Below, piece by piece: positions 1 to 7,681 of a stretch of 64,000 nucleotides of DNA. Each line of letters starts with the position of its first letter. Positions within the stretch are counted from its first letter, which is position 1. Under the pieces are notes generated by a model. It was not told where the DNA came from. It ran no database searches and was given only the letters and a program-made list of their open reading frames with translations. Both the position numbers and the translations under genes were made by a program. The DNA is from Vibrio pacinii DSM 19139 (GTDB taxonomy: Bacteria; Pseudomonadota; Gammaproteobacteria; Enterobacterales; Vibrionaceae): contig NZ_JONH01000001.1 of NCBI RefSeq assembly GCF_000711795.1, forward strand, positions 1 through 64,000, given 5' to 3'.

Positions 1-1
1 A

Positions 2-259
2 CTGCTTATCCTTGATGACTGGGGAATGGAAAAACTGACTCAAGAGCATGCGGGCCATCTTCTGGAAGTGCTGGAAGACCGCTACCAAAACAGCAGCACG
101 ATCGTTATCAGTCAACTACCCGTTAAGGAATGGTACAACATGATCGGCAACGCCACTGTTGCAGACGCTCTAATGGATCGGCTGGTACACAATAGTCATC
201 GAATAGAACTGGGAGGTGAGTCAATGAGAAAACTGGCGCAATCCGATCACTTAGAGTAA
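2..259 (+). CDS. istB: IS21-family helper ATPase IstB, C-terminal part (5' end outside window)
   Basis: The reading frame is open from the window edge. It begins with LLILDDWG, the Walker B segment of the IstB AAA+ ATPase that assists the IS21 transposase IstA. It continues through a QLP..WY..IG..T.ADA..DR..H segment typical of IstB C-termini (sensor 1 and arginine-finger region), ending with a serine/arginine tail. Only about 85 codons are visible, so I cannot tell whether the element is complete; istA would lie to the left. IstB binds DNA and ATP and directs target choice. The call is firm at family level. Confidence 0.88.
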   Translation: MLILDDWGMEKLTQEHAGHLLEVLEDRYQNSSTIVISQLPVKEWYNMIGNATVADALMDRLVHNSHRIELGGESMRKLAQSDHLE

Positions 260-342
260 AAATAGGAAGAGAGAAAAACGGCAGGCTCAAGTGATCGGAA
301 TAAACCGAAACGAGCGATCGCAATCACCGAAATACGCAAACA
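260..342 (+). mobile_element. Right end of the IS21-type element with terminal direct repeats
   Basis: Immediately after istB there are two imperfect ~20-bp direct repeats. One starts at 293 (GATCGGAATAAACCGAAAC) and one at 315 (GATCGCAATCACCGAAATAC). Multiple terminal repeats of about this size beside istB are typical of IS21-family ends, where IstA binds. The exact tip is inferred: a CA dinucleotide near 337-342 would suit. The left end is outside the window, so the inverted repeat and target duplication cannot be verified. Confidence 0.5.
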
Positions 343-494
343 ATGCAATATCGTTACAAACAATTAAATGTGATATTAAAATACCCAAATCTGATCACAT
401 CCTTGAGTCTCGAACTTTTCATTTATATCCATATTTGACAACTTGTTTCATAATGGTCCGCTATAAAACGCTCAGTTATGGAGATAAAGTTGAT

Positions 495-1745
495 ATGGAT
501 TTAGGTCTAAAACTAAAAGGGGTTCTACTACTTCTGCTATTGGCTGGCAGCGTTCAGGCTCGTGAGTGTGATAACTCACCTACACCTAAGGAAAATCATG
601 TTGTCGATAAAGGTACTTTTATGGTGACTTTAGTTGACAGTCATGCCCCTGTCTCTTCCTACCTGCCATCAGGCGCTGTTGTAAAACTGCTTGGTAAGCA
701 AACGATTTATTACAAAAAGCGGCAAGGAAGACCCCCTATCTCGCAATGCTACTACCAAGTAAAAACGAACCTAGGTAAATCCGGGTATGTATTGCAAAAC
801 ACTTTAGACCCCGCATCTATGTATGAAGGTGAATATGTCTTTCCCCGAACTGAAATTGAAATCTATAAACGAGCAAACCTAGAGCAAATAACCGACTATC
901 GCTCGCAAGGCAAGACATCACGAAGTGCCGTTTTCATGTCTTCAACCAACCCAAAGGTTAATGAAAAACTTAAAGTGATTGGCATGGATCCCAATCAGGA
1001 TTTTTATATCGTAACGGCTGAATTTCTGGGAGAAAATGTAAAAGGGTTTGTATTTGCAGACGATATTGATCGAGGAATGGCAGCGGTCGTGGACCCAAGA
1101 AATGTCGATTTTGTCGACCGACAAATCAAACAAGTGAGCAGTGACCTTAAACAAATCTTCAAAACACTCTTAAGTGATAAAGTGTATGATGAAATGAGCG
1201 GTTATTTCGAGGGCTTTGGACAAGGCGCGACCTTGGAAATGTGCAAACTTCCTTTAAGTGTCACTCCGTCAGCTGAACTAAAAGCCAATGCATGGTGGAT
1301 CAGTGGCTCGATTAAGGTCGAAGGGAAGATGATGATTAAGCCGGAGAATCGAAGCTTCTCTCACGAGTCTTACACCATTGCCCGAGGAAATGAACACTAT
1401 GATATTGAGTTCATGAAAAGCTTATCATGTGATACCGAGAGTATGTTGTATCCCGTGATACTTAAGATTAAGCAAGGATCTCTCGAGCTCAGAAGAGAAA
1501 ACTTCAGCAAACTCGGTCCGATTTTTCGAACGAAGAAAGATCCTGTTGGAGAAAAGCAATATGAGACCATGTTAACCATCAAATCATACGGTGACTGGTA
1601 TTCCGTTTATAGTCATTTAGACGACAATTTATCTGATTGGAAAGCCGAATTTGGTGATAGTTACGATGTCCTACTGGATATTCTCATTGACTCAATTTCT
1701 TATTTTCCACCATCTGAAAAACGTTCCGCTAGTAAAACATCGTAA
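495..1745 (+). CDS. Secreted protein of unknown function with an SH3-like N-terminal region
   Basis: 416 codons from an ATG that begins a clear Sec signal peptide: a short basic start, a leucine-rich core and an SVQA cleavage site near residue 22. In-frame codons run upstream to 291, but the signal peptide decides this start. After the signal comes a region with a pattern like bacterial SH3 domains (hydrophobic strands, a Lys-Ser-Gly-Tyr-Val turn near residue 95), then a long stretch I do not recognise. Two early cysteines may form a disulfide. The product is probably periplasmic. It sits alone between an IS end and a decayed gene, followed by a hairpin, which suggests accessory DNA. No function is assigned. 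Confidence 0.7.
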   Translation: MDLGLKLKGVLLLLLLAGSVQARECDNSPTPKENHVVDKGTFMVTLVDSHAPVSSYLPSGAVVKLLGKQTIYYKKRQGRPPISQCYYQVKTNLGKSGYVLQNTLDPASMYEGEYVFPRTEIEIYKRANLEQITDYRSQGKTSRSAVFMSSTNPKVNEKLKVIGMDPNQDFYIVTAEFLGENVKGFVFADDIDRGMAAVVDPRNVDFVDRQIKQVSSDLKQIFKTLLSDKVYDEMSGYFEGFGQGATLEMCKLPLSVTPSAELKANAWWISGSIKVEGKMMIKPENRSFSHESYTIARGNEHYDIEFMKSLSCDTESMLYPVILKIKQGSLELRRENFSKLGPIFRTKKDPVGEKQYETMLTIKSYGDWYSVYSHLDDNLSDWKAEFGDSYDVLLDILIDSISYFPPSEKRSASKTS

Positions 1746-1783
1746 CCACTATCATTTTCTCTACGATGCCTCCAATCGTGTTA

Positions 1784-1815
1784 CCCCAGTCATGAACAAA
1801 AAGTCATGGCTGGGT
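1784..1815 (+). terminator. Probable terminator after the secreted-protein gene
   Basis: CCCAGTCATGA and TCATGGCTGGG form an 11-bp stem with one G-T pair around a loop of about 8 nt, followed by TTTC. It lies about 40 bp after the stop at 1745. The T tract is short, so efficiency is uncertain. It overlaps the tail of the opposing decayed GIY-YIG frame. Confidence 0.5.
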
Positions 1816-2282
1816 TTCAACGGGTTGACTCACTTTATTTCGATTTAACCTAACACCGTCATAGGGTCCCGTATTTTTGGTCCCTAACGTTTGCTTCCAG
1901 CGGCATTCTGCTTTGAGCCAAGCTTTCACTGATAAACTCAAGAACATAAATACCAAGTTGTTATACCCATTCTCCAACACATACAGGTTAAGATGTTTTG
2001 CATCACCATTGCTATTGAGGTGTTTTAGCCACAGCTCAAGATCCCTCCACAGCTGTATGCAGAACCAACATAGCGAGAAGTGCCATCAGTTGACCGCTGT
2101 AGGTAGACTCCAACTTGAGACAATACCTTCTTAAGTTCGTTGTCTGGCGACTCATCTTCAGAAATCGCAATGATCTCTTTCCAGGTAAATTCCATCCCCA
2201 AAACCTCGGTATCTGAAGTGTCCACATCAGGCAAAGCCAGACCTTCATACGCACTATTACGCGTGTATGTAACCCTCCCCAA
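1804..2282 (-). pseudogene. Frameshifted GIY-YIG nuclease-family gene
   Basis: The minus strand encodes, from a TTG near 2282, a protein carrying GVYLQRSTDG...RYVGSAY, the two-part core of GIY-YIG nucleases, then stops at about 2025 just after a GGI segment. In another frame from about 2045 the reading continues with WLKHLNSNGDAKHLNLYVLE and runs to a TGA at 1804-1806, including a WKQTLGTKNTGPYDG segment. The two parts read as one domain split by an indel near 2035-2050. I infer a decayed gene. A sequencing error is the alternative. Small GIY-YIG proteins are common accessory genes in Vibrio; their substrate is generally unknown. Confidence 0.65.
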
Positions 2283-2297
2283 AAAACTGTTATAACT

Positions 2298-2460
2298 ATT
2301 CTCACTTAATTCACCTTGTTGCTACGACATAACACTAAAACCGTTCTAACTTAGAACCCCCTGTTGCTAAAACATATCGCCAAAGCCGTTCTAATTTGGA
2401 ATGCCCTGCAGCTCGACATTCCGCTAAACAGCTCTAACTTAAAATGACGAGGCCATTATT
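2298..2460. repeat. Cluster of ~45-bp imperfect direct repeats with a GTTCTAA-type palindrome
   Basis: Units begin at 2298, 2343, 2388 and 2431 (last partial) with spacings of 45, 45 and 43 bp. Each starts with a variant of GTTCTAACTTAGAAC and most continue with CCTGTTGCTAAAACAT-like sequence. The 15-mer at 2343-2357 is an exact inverted repeat of seven bases around one central base; the other copies are degenerate. The cluster abuts the 3' end of the tyrosine recombinase at 2460-3323. Possible roles are recombinase accessory sites, a regulator operator array, or decayed duplicated DNA. Only the repeat structure is directly seen. Confidence 0.65.
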
Positions 2461-3323
2461 CAACGTCCTAGATAAACCGCTGTCACTTCCTCTCGACTAT
2501 GCCCTAACTCTTCGCTAATGATCATTCTGGCTTCATAGTCACGCTGCTTGTCTGCACCACTCAACCCTTTCGTTGACGGGCCTCCCGCAGCAGGAGCGCT
2601 ATTACCCGTCAACTCAAGGTATCGCTGGTGCGCATACGCATGTCTCAAGCCATGTGCACGATCGAGCCCCATCTTGATACACGCTCGTTCGTATCTACCT
2701 AGGTGAGTTTTATACGTATCCTCTTTCGGTATAAGTGAGCCATCCCCCACCCACTTTTTTATCGAGTCGATGAGTTCACGCTGTGCTTGGGTTCTGATTG
2801 GTATGATTCGCGGTCTAGCGCCTTTCGTTTTAGTCAGGACTAAGTGATCACCTTTATCCGAAAATCGCAGTATTATCTTCATGCACTCTTCACGGCGAAG
2901 ACCAAAAGCGGCTTGTAATCTGAAACTCGCTTCTAAATAGCGGTTATTGAGCCTAGATAACTTCTCATTTGATATGTGACGGGATCGATTGATGTTTGTG
3001 ACATAGTGGCGCTTTTCAATACCTAGAGATGCATTGTTAGCGGGTATAAGCCCAGGCTTACCAATTTTTTCTGATAGCCATCTTAGGTGAGACATTCGGT
3101 TTTTTACTGTACCTGCCGATAAGCCTTGAGATTGCCAATGAGTTAACAACTTTACGGCGTGTCGACGGCCAAAGTTCTTTAACTCTAAATTTCGTACATT
3201 CAGCTCTTTCAGTTGACTATCCACCAGCTTGAGCACTTTCTTTCTCTCTGCTTGAGTGGCTTTCGAGCCATCTGGGTTTCGGTGTAGTAAACGGGTAATT
3301 TGGAAATAGAAATTAGTAGCCAT
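2460..3323 (-). CDS. Tyrosine recombinase / integrase-domain protein
   Basis: 287 residues. The N-terminal half has a helical DNA-binding (SAM-like) region and the C-terminal half is a tyrosine recombinase catalytic domain. Visible catalytic pieces are FGLRREE (Arg I), HGLRHAYAH (His-x-x-Arg), LGHSREEV (second His) and AVYLGR at the extreme C-terminus (nucleophile Tyr about 284). The layout resembles the integrase-domain proteins of Vibrio and Shewanella plasmids and integrative elements rather than XerC/D. The ATG follows AGAGGG at good spacing. A terminator-like hairpin lies about 30 bp upstream on the same strand, and repeats lie just past the stop. It probably mobilised part of this accessory region; its target is not known. 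Confidence 0.85.
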   Translation of the reverse strand: MATNFYFQITRLLHRNPDGSKATQAERKKVLKLVDSQLKELNVRNLELKNFGRRHAVKLLTHWQSQGLSAGTVKNRMSHLRWLSEKIGKPGLIPANNASLGIEKRHYVTNINRSRHISNEKLSRLNNRYLEASFRLQAAFGLRREECMKIILRFSDKGDHLVLTKTKGARPRIIPIRTQAQRELIDSIKKWVGDGSLIPKEDTYKTHLGRYERACIKMGLDRAHGLRHAYAHQRYLELTGNSAPAAGGPSTKGLSGADKQRDYEARMIISEELGHSREEVTAVYLGR

Positions 3324-3354
3324 GCGCTAACCCTCTTCTTGTTCAATGAAAAAT

Positions 3355-3380
3355 AAAGAGCCGTATGGTGTCGGCTCTTT
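3355..3380 (-). terminator. Terminator-like hairpin just upstream of the recombinase
   Basis: AAAGAGCCG and CGGCTCTTT pair in a 9-bp stem around an 8-nt loop. On the minus strand it is followed by TTTATTTTT, so the orientation with a good U tract is the one reading into the recombinase gene. Only about 30 bp separate it from the recombinase ATG. Confidence 0.65.
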
Positions 3381-4052
3381 CTCTTGTCATTCGAAGGTTC
3401 TTATTTCACGGGTGCAGTAGTTAGGTATCAATGCGATTTCAGATTAGTGTTGTTACTCCCGTTCATTTCGACAGAACGCCTATCACTTCTTTGAAGCAAT
3501 TAGGTAATGGAGTGAGACTACTGTGCGGTCAGAAATTCCGAACAATTGAATGACTGTAAGCCATGTGCAATTGCTTAATCCCCAGAAACCCGTAGGGCTG
3601 GTGAGATAAGAATGCGCTGGTAATTAGTTGGTTTCTTTTACAAGTAGGCTATGCAGCAATGGCTGCGTATTTAATTCCATTTCATTGTGTTCGATGGAGG
3701 CTGAGTATTCAAATTTAGTGACGCTCTCAGCGCCAGTTTTGGTTCGGCGTCATTCGATGGCAATTCTGAAAATCAGCTCGGAAGGTAGTAATGGTGGGCG
3801 CTGTCTGTCCTGTCACTCCATGTTTGGAGTGACAGGACTCACGTATCTTTACTTACTTCTACCTTGTTTTTATATCATTACTCCAACTTGTTCGCCCCCA
3901 AAAAACTGACTTAGATAGAAACTAAATAATCCACTGTATTCTTTAAGATGTAGGTGCGCATCGAGCAAATTTTTGCCCCGACCATTTTACTGATATGGTG
4001 CTAGGCTTTCAGTTCAAATGCTGAAAATTGGTCAACATTTACACACCTTTAA
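3381..4052. other. Gene-free stretch with a strong hairpin
   Basis: About 670 bp without a supportable gene. Open frames exist on both strands but lack a good ribosome site or recognisable domains. The clearest structure is the perfect 13-bp hairpin at 3807-3838. The rest may be remnants of accessory genes. Confidence 0.5.
3807..3838. repeat. Perfect 13-bp inverted repeat with 6-nt loop
   Basis: GTCCTGTCACTCC, then ATGTTT, then GGAGTGACAGGAC. There is no T run on either side, so it is not a standard intrinsic terminator. It could be a recombination or protein-binding structure, or an RNA hairpin. There is no gene close by to assign it to. Confidence 0.75.
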
Positions 4053-4310
4053 AGGCAGCGTTCATTTCTTGAAAGGCAATATACAGCAGACATCTCTAAG
4101 GGCATTGCAGCTGGTTTTATCGCTCAAGGAGTCACTCTTCTTGGGGTCGCAACGCTGAGTACTGTATTTGCTGTGCCAACAGCCTTAACACTCGGAGTCT
4201 TCGCTGTTAGTGCGTTTATAGTTGGACAGGAAATATCCAGACTAGATGATGAATTTAAGTTCACTGACCCCATGAAAAAGCAAATTGAGAAAACGATTGA
4301 TGGTTTCTAG
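4053..4310 (+). pseudogene. 5'-truncated remnant resembling the C-terminus of a membrane-active toxin
   Basis: An 85-codon open frame with no plausible start codon; the first ATG is 13 codons from the end. It encodes a glycine/alanine-rich hydrophobic hairpin-like stretch (AAGFIAQGVTLLG, then AVPTALTLGVFAVSAFIVG) followed by a charged amphipathic tail ending in IDGF. The frame is closed on its 5' side by a stop at 4050-4052. This pattern recalls C-terminal domains of pore-forming or polymorphic toxins. The next gene, a small multi-span membrane protein, starts inside its last codons, as toxin-immunity pairs often do. The toxin assignment is inference; the truncation is seen. Confidence 0.4.
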
Positions 4311-4770
4311 TATCGAATTTAACCGAAAGTTAAAGAGAAAACGTTGGCTAAAAGTAATGCTTAGTTGGCCTGTTATGGTTTTTATGGTTTGGTTGAGTTA
4401 CAGCTCAATTAATGAGTTAGTCGGTATTAACAATTTAATTGGTACAGTTCCCAAAGTAAGAATTGCAGGGTTATTGAACAATATCGCTTCTTTTGTCGGC
4501 TTTCTAATATTTGGGTTTGTAACGATCATTCCCTTAGCTATGCTCCACCCATCAACGGAGCTATTACTAAAAATACCTTTTTCAACAAAAGCAGGGCTAT
4601 ATACTGTAGCGATAGTGGTGATGAGCAGTGTTGTTTCTGCTATATGGTTGGATAACAGCATCAGAAAAAAAATAGACCAATATAACTACATCGAATGTAC
4701 ATCTCAGCGAGAACTCACACTAAAATCCTCAAGCCGAACATATGTTTTAGACCCTAGCTTGTGTGACTGA
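4300..4770 (+). CDS. Small multi-span membrane protein, possible immunity protein
   Basis: 156 residues from ATG 4300, which overlaps the end of the preceding remnant frame (stop at 4308-4310); a TTG at 4285 is an alternative start. Three hydrophobic segments are clear: a first after the basic N-terminus (MLSWPVMVFMVWLSY), a second around FVGFLIFGFVTIIPL, and a third around LYTVAIVVMSSVVSAIW. A polar C-terminal tail of about 45 residues follows, probably exposed. I do not recognise a family with certainty. Overlap with a toxin-like C-terminal fragment suggests an orphaned immunity protein, but no sequence motif proves this. Confidence 0.6.
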   Translation: MVSSIEFNRKLKRKRWLKVMLSWPVMVFMVWLSYSSINELVGINNLIGTVPKVRIAGLLNNIASFVGFLIFGFVTIIPLAMLHPSTELLLKIPFSTKAGLYTVAIVVMSSVVSAIWLDNSIRKKIDQYNYIECTSQRELTLKSSSRTYVLDPSLCD

Positions 4771-4851
4771 TTTGTCTTTCAAGCTCTTGACGTAACACGT
4801 TTATGTTCAAATGTATCCTTGAAGGCATTGATACCACTTGAGCAGTTCGAA

Positions 4852-6117
4852 CTAATGCTCATTACTAACCTTAGGTTCCACCTCAATCGCTGGAACTTGA
4901 TTCCAGCGAATATCATTTTCTCTCGTGTATATCTTCGTTGTATCTGCATTGGCATGGGCCATTCGCTCAGTTGCGCTTATACCCTGCTCTTCAATCATTC
5001 TGGCCGATAAACCTCGAATCTCGTGATAGGTAGGTCGAAGGGCTTTCTTGAGGTGATCGTATAGGCCCAAAGAATCTCTTACTTTACTGAACTCTTTGCT
5101 TATATTGTGGTGGTGAACCTGATAAAGATGGTCGGTTTCTTTAGAGATACCTCGCTGCAACTGACGAGGTTTTCTATGCACTACATACGGGCAGTGCAAC
5201 CTTGAAGTTTTAGACAGATCGACAATGTCTTTAATCGCCTGAGTGACAGGAATCGCTACCGCAGAAGTCTCCGACTTTTGGACTTTCTGGCGATGGATAT
5301 ACAGCGTGCCATAGATGGGTTGGCCGTCAATGTAATCTACCCTGCCCTCTGGGTTCCAAAGGATGCCACATACACCTTCTCTAGGCTTCTTGATTCGATA
5401 ACGTAATCGGTAGATTTCTCGCACAGCATGAGTCGTTTCTAGGGTTAAAGACATTGCGACTTTCAAGAACAGTGGCGCTGCTTCATAGATCTGGAGATAA
5501 CTTTCGTAATCTAAGTTGTGACGCGCTTTGGTGTAATCCTCTTTCGATAAACGTCTCTGTTTCTTGTTAAGAACAAAGTTACTCTCTATCGCACTTTCAT
5601 CAGCCAAATAGGAAAATATCTTTTTCAGATTGCTGATTTTTCCATTTAGCTGTCGATTATTAAGTTCTGCATAGTATTTACCAATGTGCTCATTGATATG
5701 CTGTAACTTCAGCGATTTTGTTAAGCACTTACCCATGTGCTCTTCCAACCTTTCGCAGTCACGTTCTAAGTTTCTAAATACATCTTTTGAAAGCTTCTCT
5801 TCAGCTTTGACACGGGCCAATACAACTGGAAGCCAATCTTTTAATGGCTTATTAAACTTATCTCTACGCCCTTTGGAGATAGCTCTTTGAAATTGAGTTG
5901 GCTCATTAAGATCGAAGTCTTGCGTCAATTCCGGCCTATTCTGCATGTTATAAACATACGCCGCTTGAATCGCTTCTTGCTCAGTTGTGCCACTAGGGAA
6001 AAGTCGTTTAACACCTTCAACTGTTGTAAAGCGAAAGCGAAGCTCTCCCCTGTGGCTCATTCGTACAAGAAATGCTGGGTAGTGAGCCGTTTCTTTACTT
6101 CTTGCTCGGCCTACCAT
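4852..6117 (-). CDS. Site-specific tyrosine recombinase (integrase)
   Basis: 421 residues. The N-terminal region (about 1-75) looks like an arm-type DNA-binding domain, the middle (about 90-190) is a helical core-binding domain, and the C-terminal half is catalytic. Catalytic features include a VREIYRLRYR segment (Arg I), HEIRGLSA (His-x-x-Arg), AHANADTT (second His) and KIYTR (Tyr about 397). The start ATG shares one base with the TAA of the upstream excisionase-like gene (TAATG), so translation is probably coupled. It would insert and excise the element; no duplicated att core was found by eye. It is unlike the recombinase at 2460-3323, so two different elements are present. Confidence 0.88.
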   Translation of the reverse strand: MVGRARSKETAHYPAFLVRMSHRGELRFRFTTVEGVKRLFPSGTTEQEAIQAAYVYNMQNRPELTQDFDLNEPTQFQRAISKGRRDKFNKPLKDWLPVVLARVKAEEKLSKDVFRNLERDCERLEEHMGKCLTKSLKLQHINEHIGKYYAELNNRQLNGKISNLKKIFSYLADESAIESNFVLNKKQRRLSKEDYTKARHNLDYESYLQIYEAAPLFLKVAMSLTLETTHAVREIYRLRYRIKKPREGVCGILWNPEGRVDYIDGQPIYGTLYIHRQKVQKSETSAVAIPVTQAIKDIVDLSKTSRLHCPYVVHRKPRQLQRGISKETDHLYQVHHHNISKEFSKVRDSLGLYDHLKKALRPTYHEIRGLSARMIEEQGISATERMAHANADTTKIYTRENDIRWNQVPAIEVEPKVSNEH

Positions 6118-6326
6118 TACGACTCCAGAAATCTGACTAACTCTGAAATTCGATCGGCTGGGTTGCCTATATCCTCATCTATACAGACAAGGTATCGGCC
6201 TGTGGGGGTTCGAGTGCCACCCAACTTCCCAATTTTTATCCAATTAATGATCGTGGCGCTGCACATACCAGATCCAGGATAAAACTCCTCAATGTACTGA
6301 CTCGGTCTTAAGTATCGGATTGCCAT
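6117..6326 (-). CDS. Excisionase-like small DNA-binding protein
   Basis: 69 residues from the ATG at 6326, chosen because GAGGAGAAGAAC precedes it at ideal spacing; an in-frame start at 6347 lacks a site. The sequence (LRPSQYIEE..., SATIINWIKIGKLGGTRTPTGRYLV) has the pattern of a winged-helix excisionase or MerR/AlpA-like domain: a helix with the recognition residues NW..IGKL, then a wing with G-R-Y. Position directly before int with overlapping codons supports a recombination directionality factor. The family is divergent, so function is inferred from context and size. Confidence 0.65.
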   Translation of the reverse strand: MAIRYLRPSQYIEEFYPGSGMCSATIINWIKIGKLGGTRTPTGRYLVCIDEDIGNPADRISELVRFLES

Positions 6327-6838
6327 GTTCTTCTCCTCACATTTCAAAAAATGAAAACTGCTTGAGAAAAACTATGCATGAAATTTTCGGTAAGATTTGT
6401 TTTACGCGGCAATTGGCCACAAAAGCAAATGAAGAGGAGTAAAGTGGCCGATGCCAGTCGCTATAGGGTGGACTTATACAGTAGTAGCAAAATTACAACC
6501 AATTGATTTATAAGCTTTTACCAATTAGAGCCTTTTCGCATTTAAGACGTCACTTTAAGATACGAAATGCTCTATAAAGTAATGAAAACATTTAAAATCA
6601 ATACCCTACAATTGTGCTTACTACCAACATCGGGGTTTCACCGTTTTTGAGCCCTCAAAAACGCGCTCAATTTTCTTCAAATCATTGAAGTTAAAGTAAT
6701 TTTCCGTTCTCTTTAATCACACTCTTCGTACTGAGTAGATACAAGATACCAAAATAGAACGTGCTAGTAAGAATGGTTTAAACATAGAAAATGAGCCTTA
6801 CTTTTAGGTGGTACAGCGCTAAACTGAGAAGTTTCTGA
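6327..6838. other. Intergenic region upstream of xis-int
   Basis: About 510 AT-rich bases without a convincing gene. It should carry the promoter for the xis-int pair and possibly an attachment site. A GGCCAC (6415) / GTGGCC (6444) inverted pair is present but short. I could not identify a duplicated att core. Confidence 0.4.
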
Positions 6839-7237
6839 TTAAACTCTAAGTTGAAAGTTTGACTCAACTGAATTTTGGAAATAATAGGTTGTATATGCGT
6901 CAATAAGATAACTTGAGCCATCGGCTCGAATGATTTCGAAGATCTGCCAACGCGATGTACCTCTATCTGCTGGTTGAGGGATGTAACCCGCTGGACAACG
7001 CAACACCTTGGTATAAAAGGTATGCTCGTTAACCTTGAAGACATCAAAATACCGCCCCGTTGTCTCTGTTACGCGTCCCCAATTTCCTTCAATGGTGATG
7101 TAGTCATCCTGCTCTGAAATTAACCAATCCCAATCGCTCCCGTCAGGTAGGCCGCAAAAGACATAAGTGTAAGTGTCAGCAAAAGAGGAAGTGCTAATCA
7201 GTAGCGTGGTAGATAAGGCAAATAGAGGTAATTTCAT
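6839..7237 (-). CDS. Small secreted protein of unknown function
   Basis: 132 residues from ATG 7237, where a signal peptide begins (KLPLFALSTTLLISTSSFA, cleavage near residue 20); longer in-frame starts upstream would bury it. The mature part is about 110 residues, rich in aromatic residues, with two cysteines (FCGLP and LRCPAG) that could form a disulfide. The strands look beta-rich. I recognise no family. The ribosome site is weak. It stands alone next to the integrase element and may be chromosomal or cargo. Confidence 0.6.
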   Translation of the reverse strand: MKLPLFALSTTLLISTSSFADTYTYVFCGLPDGSDWDWLISEQDDYITIEGNWGRVTETTGRYFDVFKVNEHTFYTKVLRCPAGYIPQPADRGTSRWQIFEIIRADGSSYLIDAYTTYYFQNSVESNFQLRV

Positions 7238-7616
7238 AAGTTGATTATTAAAAAATTGTAAACAGGCAGAATGGTAAGGTATCAATGACCTGTAGAAAAC
7301 ACGTACACAGTTGAAGTTTGATCTGACTCTCATTGATAAAACTCGGTTTGACGTATTCACCAATGCGATAATACAAAGAAGTATTAATGGTTAATGGAAA
7401 TAAGACCTAGGTATTATAATTTCATATCTGAGAGTAGGATTTTAGATGGACATAAGCTGCAAACATACAAATTTTTAAAGTCTCAAGATACTTTTTCTTA
7501 TGTGAATTTATTCCTCTAAGTCATTTTAACTAAGAAACTTTTGTCCAAAAATTAGTTACGTCAACATGAATAGCTGTTGCCTTGATAGCCGTGTGTCGTT
7601 TTAAACGTTAAACTAA
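7238..7616. other. AT-rich intergenic region
   Basis: About 380 bases between the secreted-protein gene and the chemoreceptor terminator. No gene or strong structure was seen; it presumably holds the promoter of the gene at 7237. Confidence 0.4.
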
Positions 7617-7647
7617 AAATCGGCTTAACGCTCAGTTAAGCCGATTT
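7617..7647 (-). terminator. Rho-independent terminator of the chemoreceptor gene
   Basis: AAATCGGCTTAAC and GTTAAGCCGATTT form a perfect 13-bp stem with a 5-nt loop. On the minus strand it is followed by a short T run. It lies about 35 bp past the chemoreceptor stop. Confidence 0.85.
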
Positions 7648-7681
7648 GATGTTTTTCTGTTTCTCGCTTTAACTATTTGAA

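Noticed and set aside
2298..2460. Possible CRISPR array
   Set aside because: The repeats are only three to four imperfect copies of the whole 45-bp unit with no distinct spacers, and there are no cas genes.
3628..3909. 93-codon open frame on the plus strand
   Set aside because: It has no ribosome site or recognisable domain, and its middle is a 13-bp inverted repeat, so a coding role is unlikely.
1..6350. Superintegron cassette array
   Set aside because: No attC-type sites with paired RYYYAAC/GTTRRRY cores were found, and the recombinases are not of the IntI type.
6778..7047. 89-codon minus-strand frame
   Set aside because: It overlaps the signal-peptide-bearing gene at 6839-7237 in another frame and has no supporting features.
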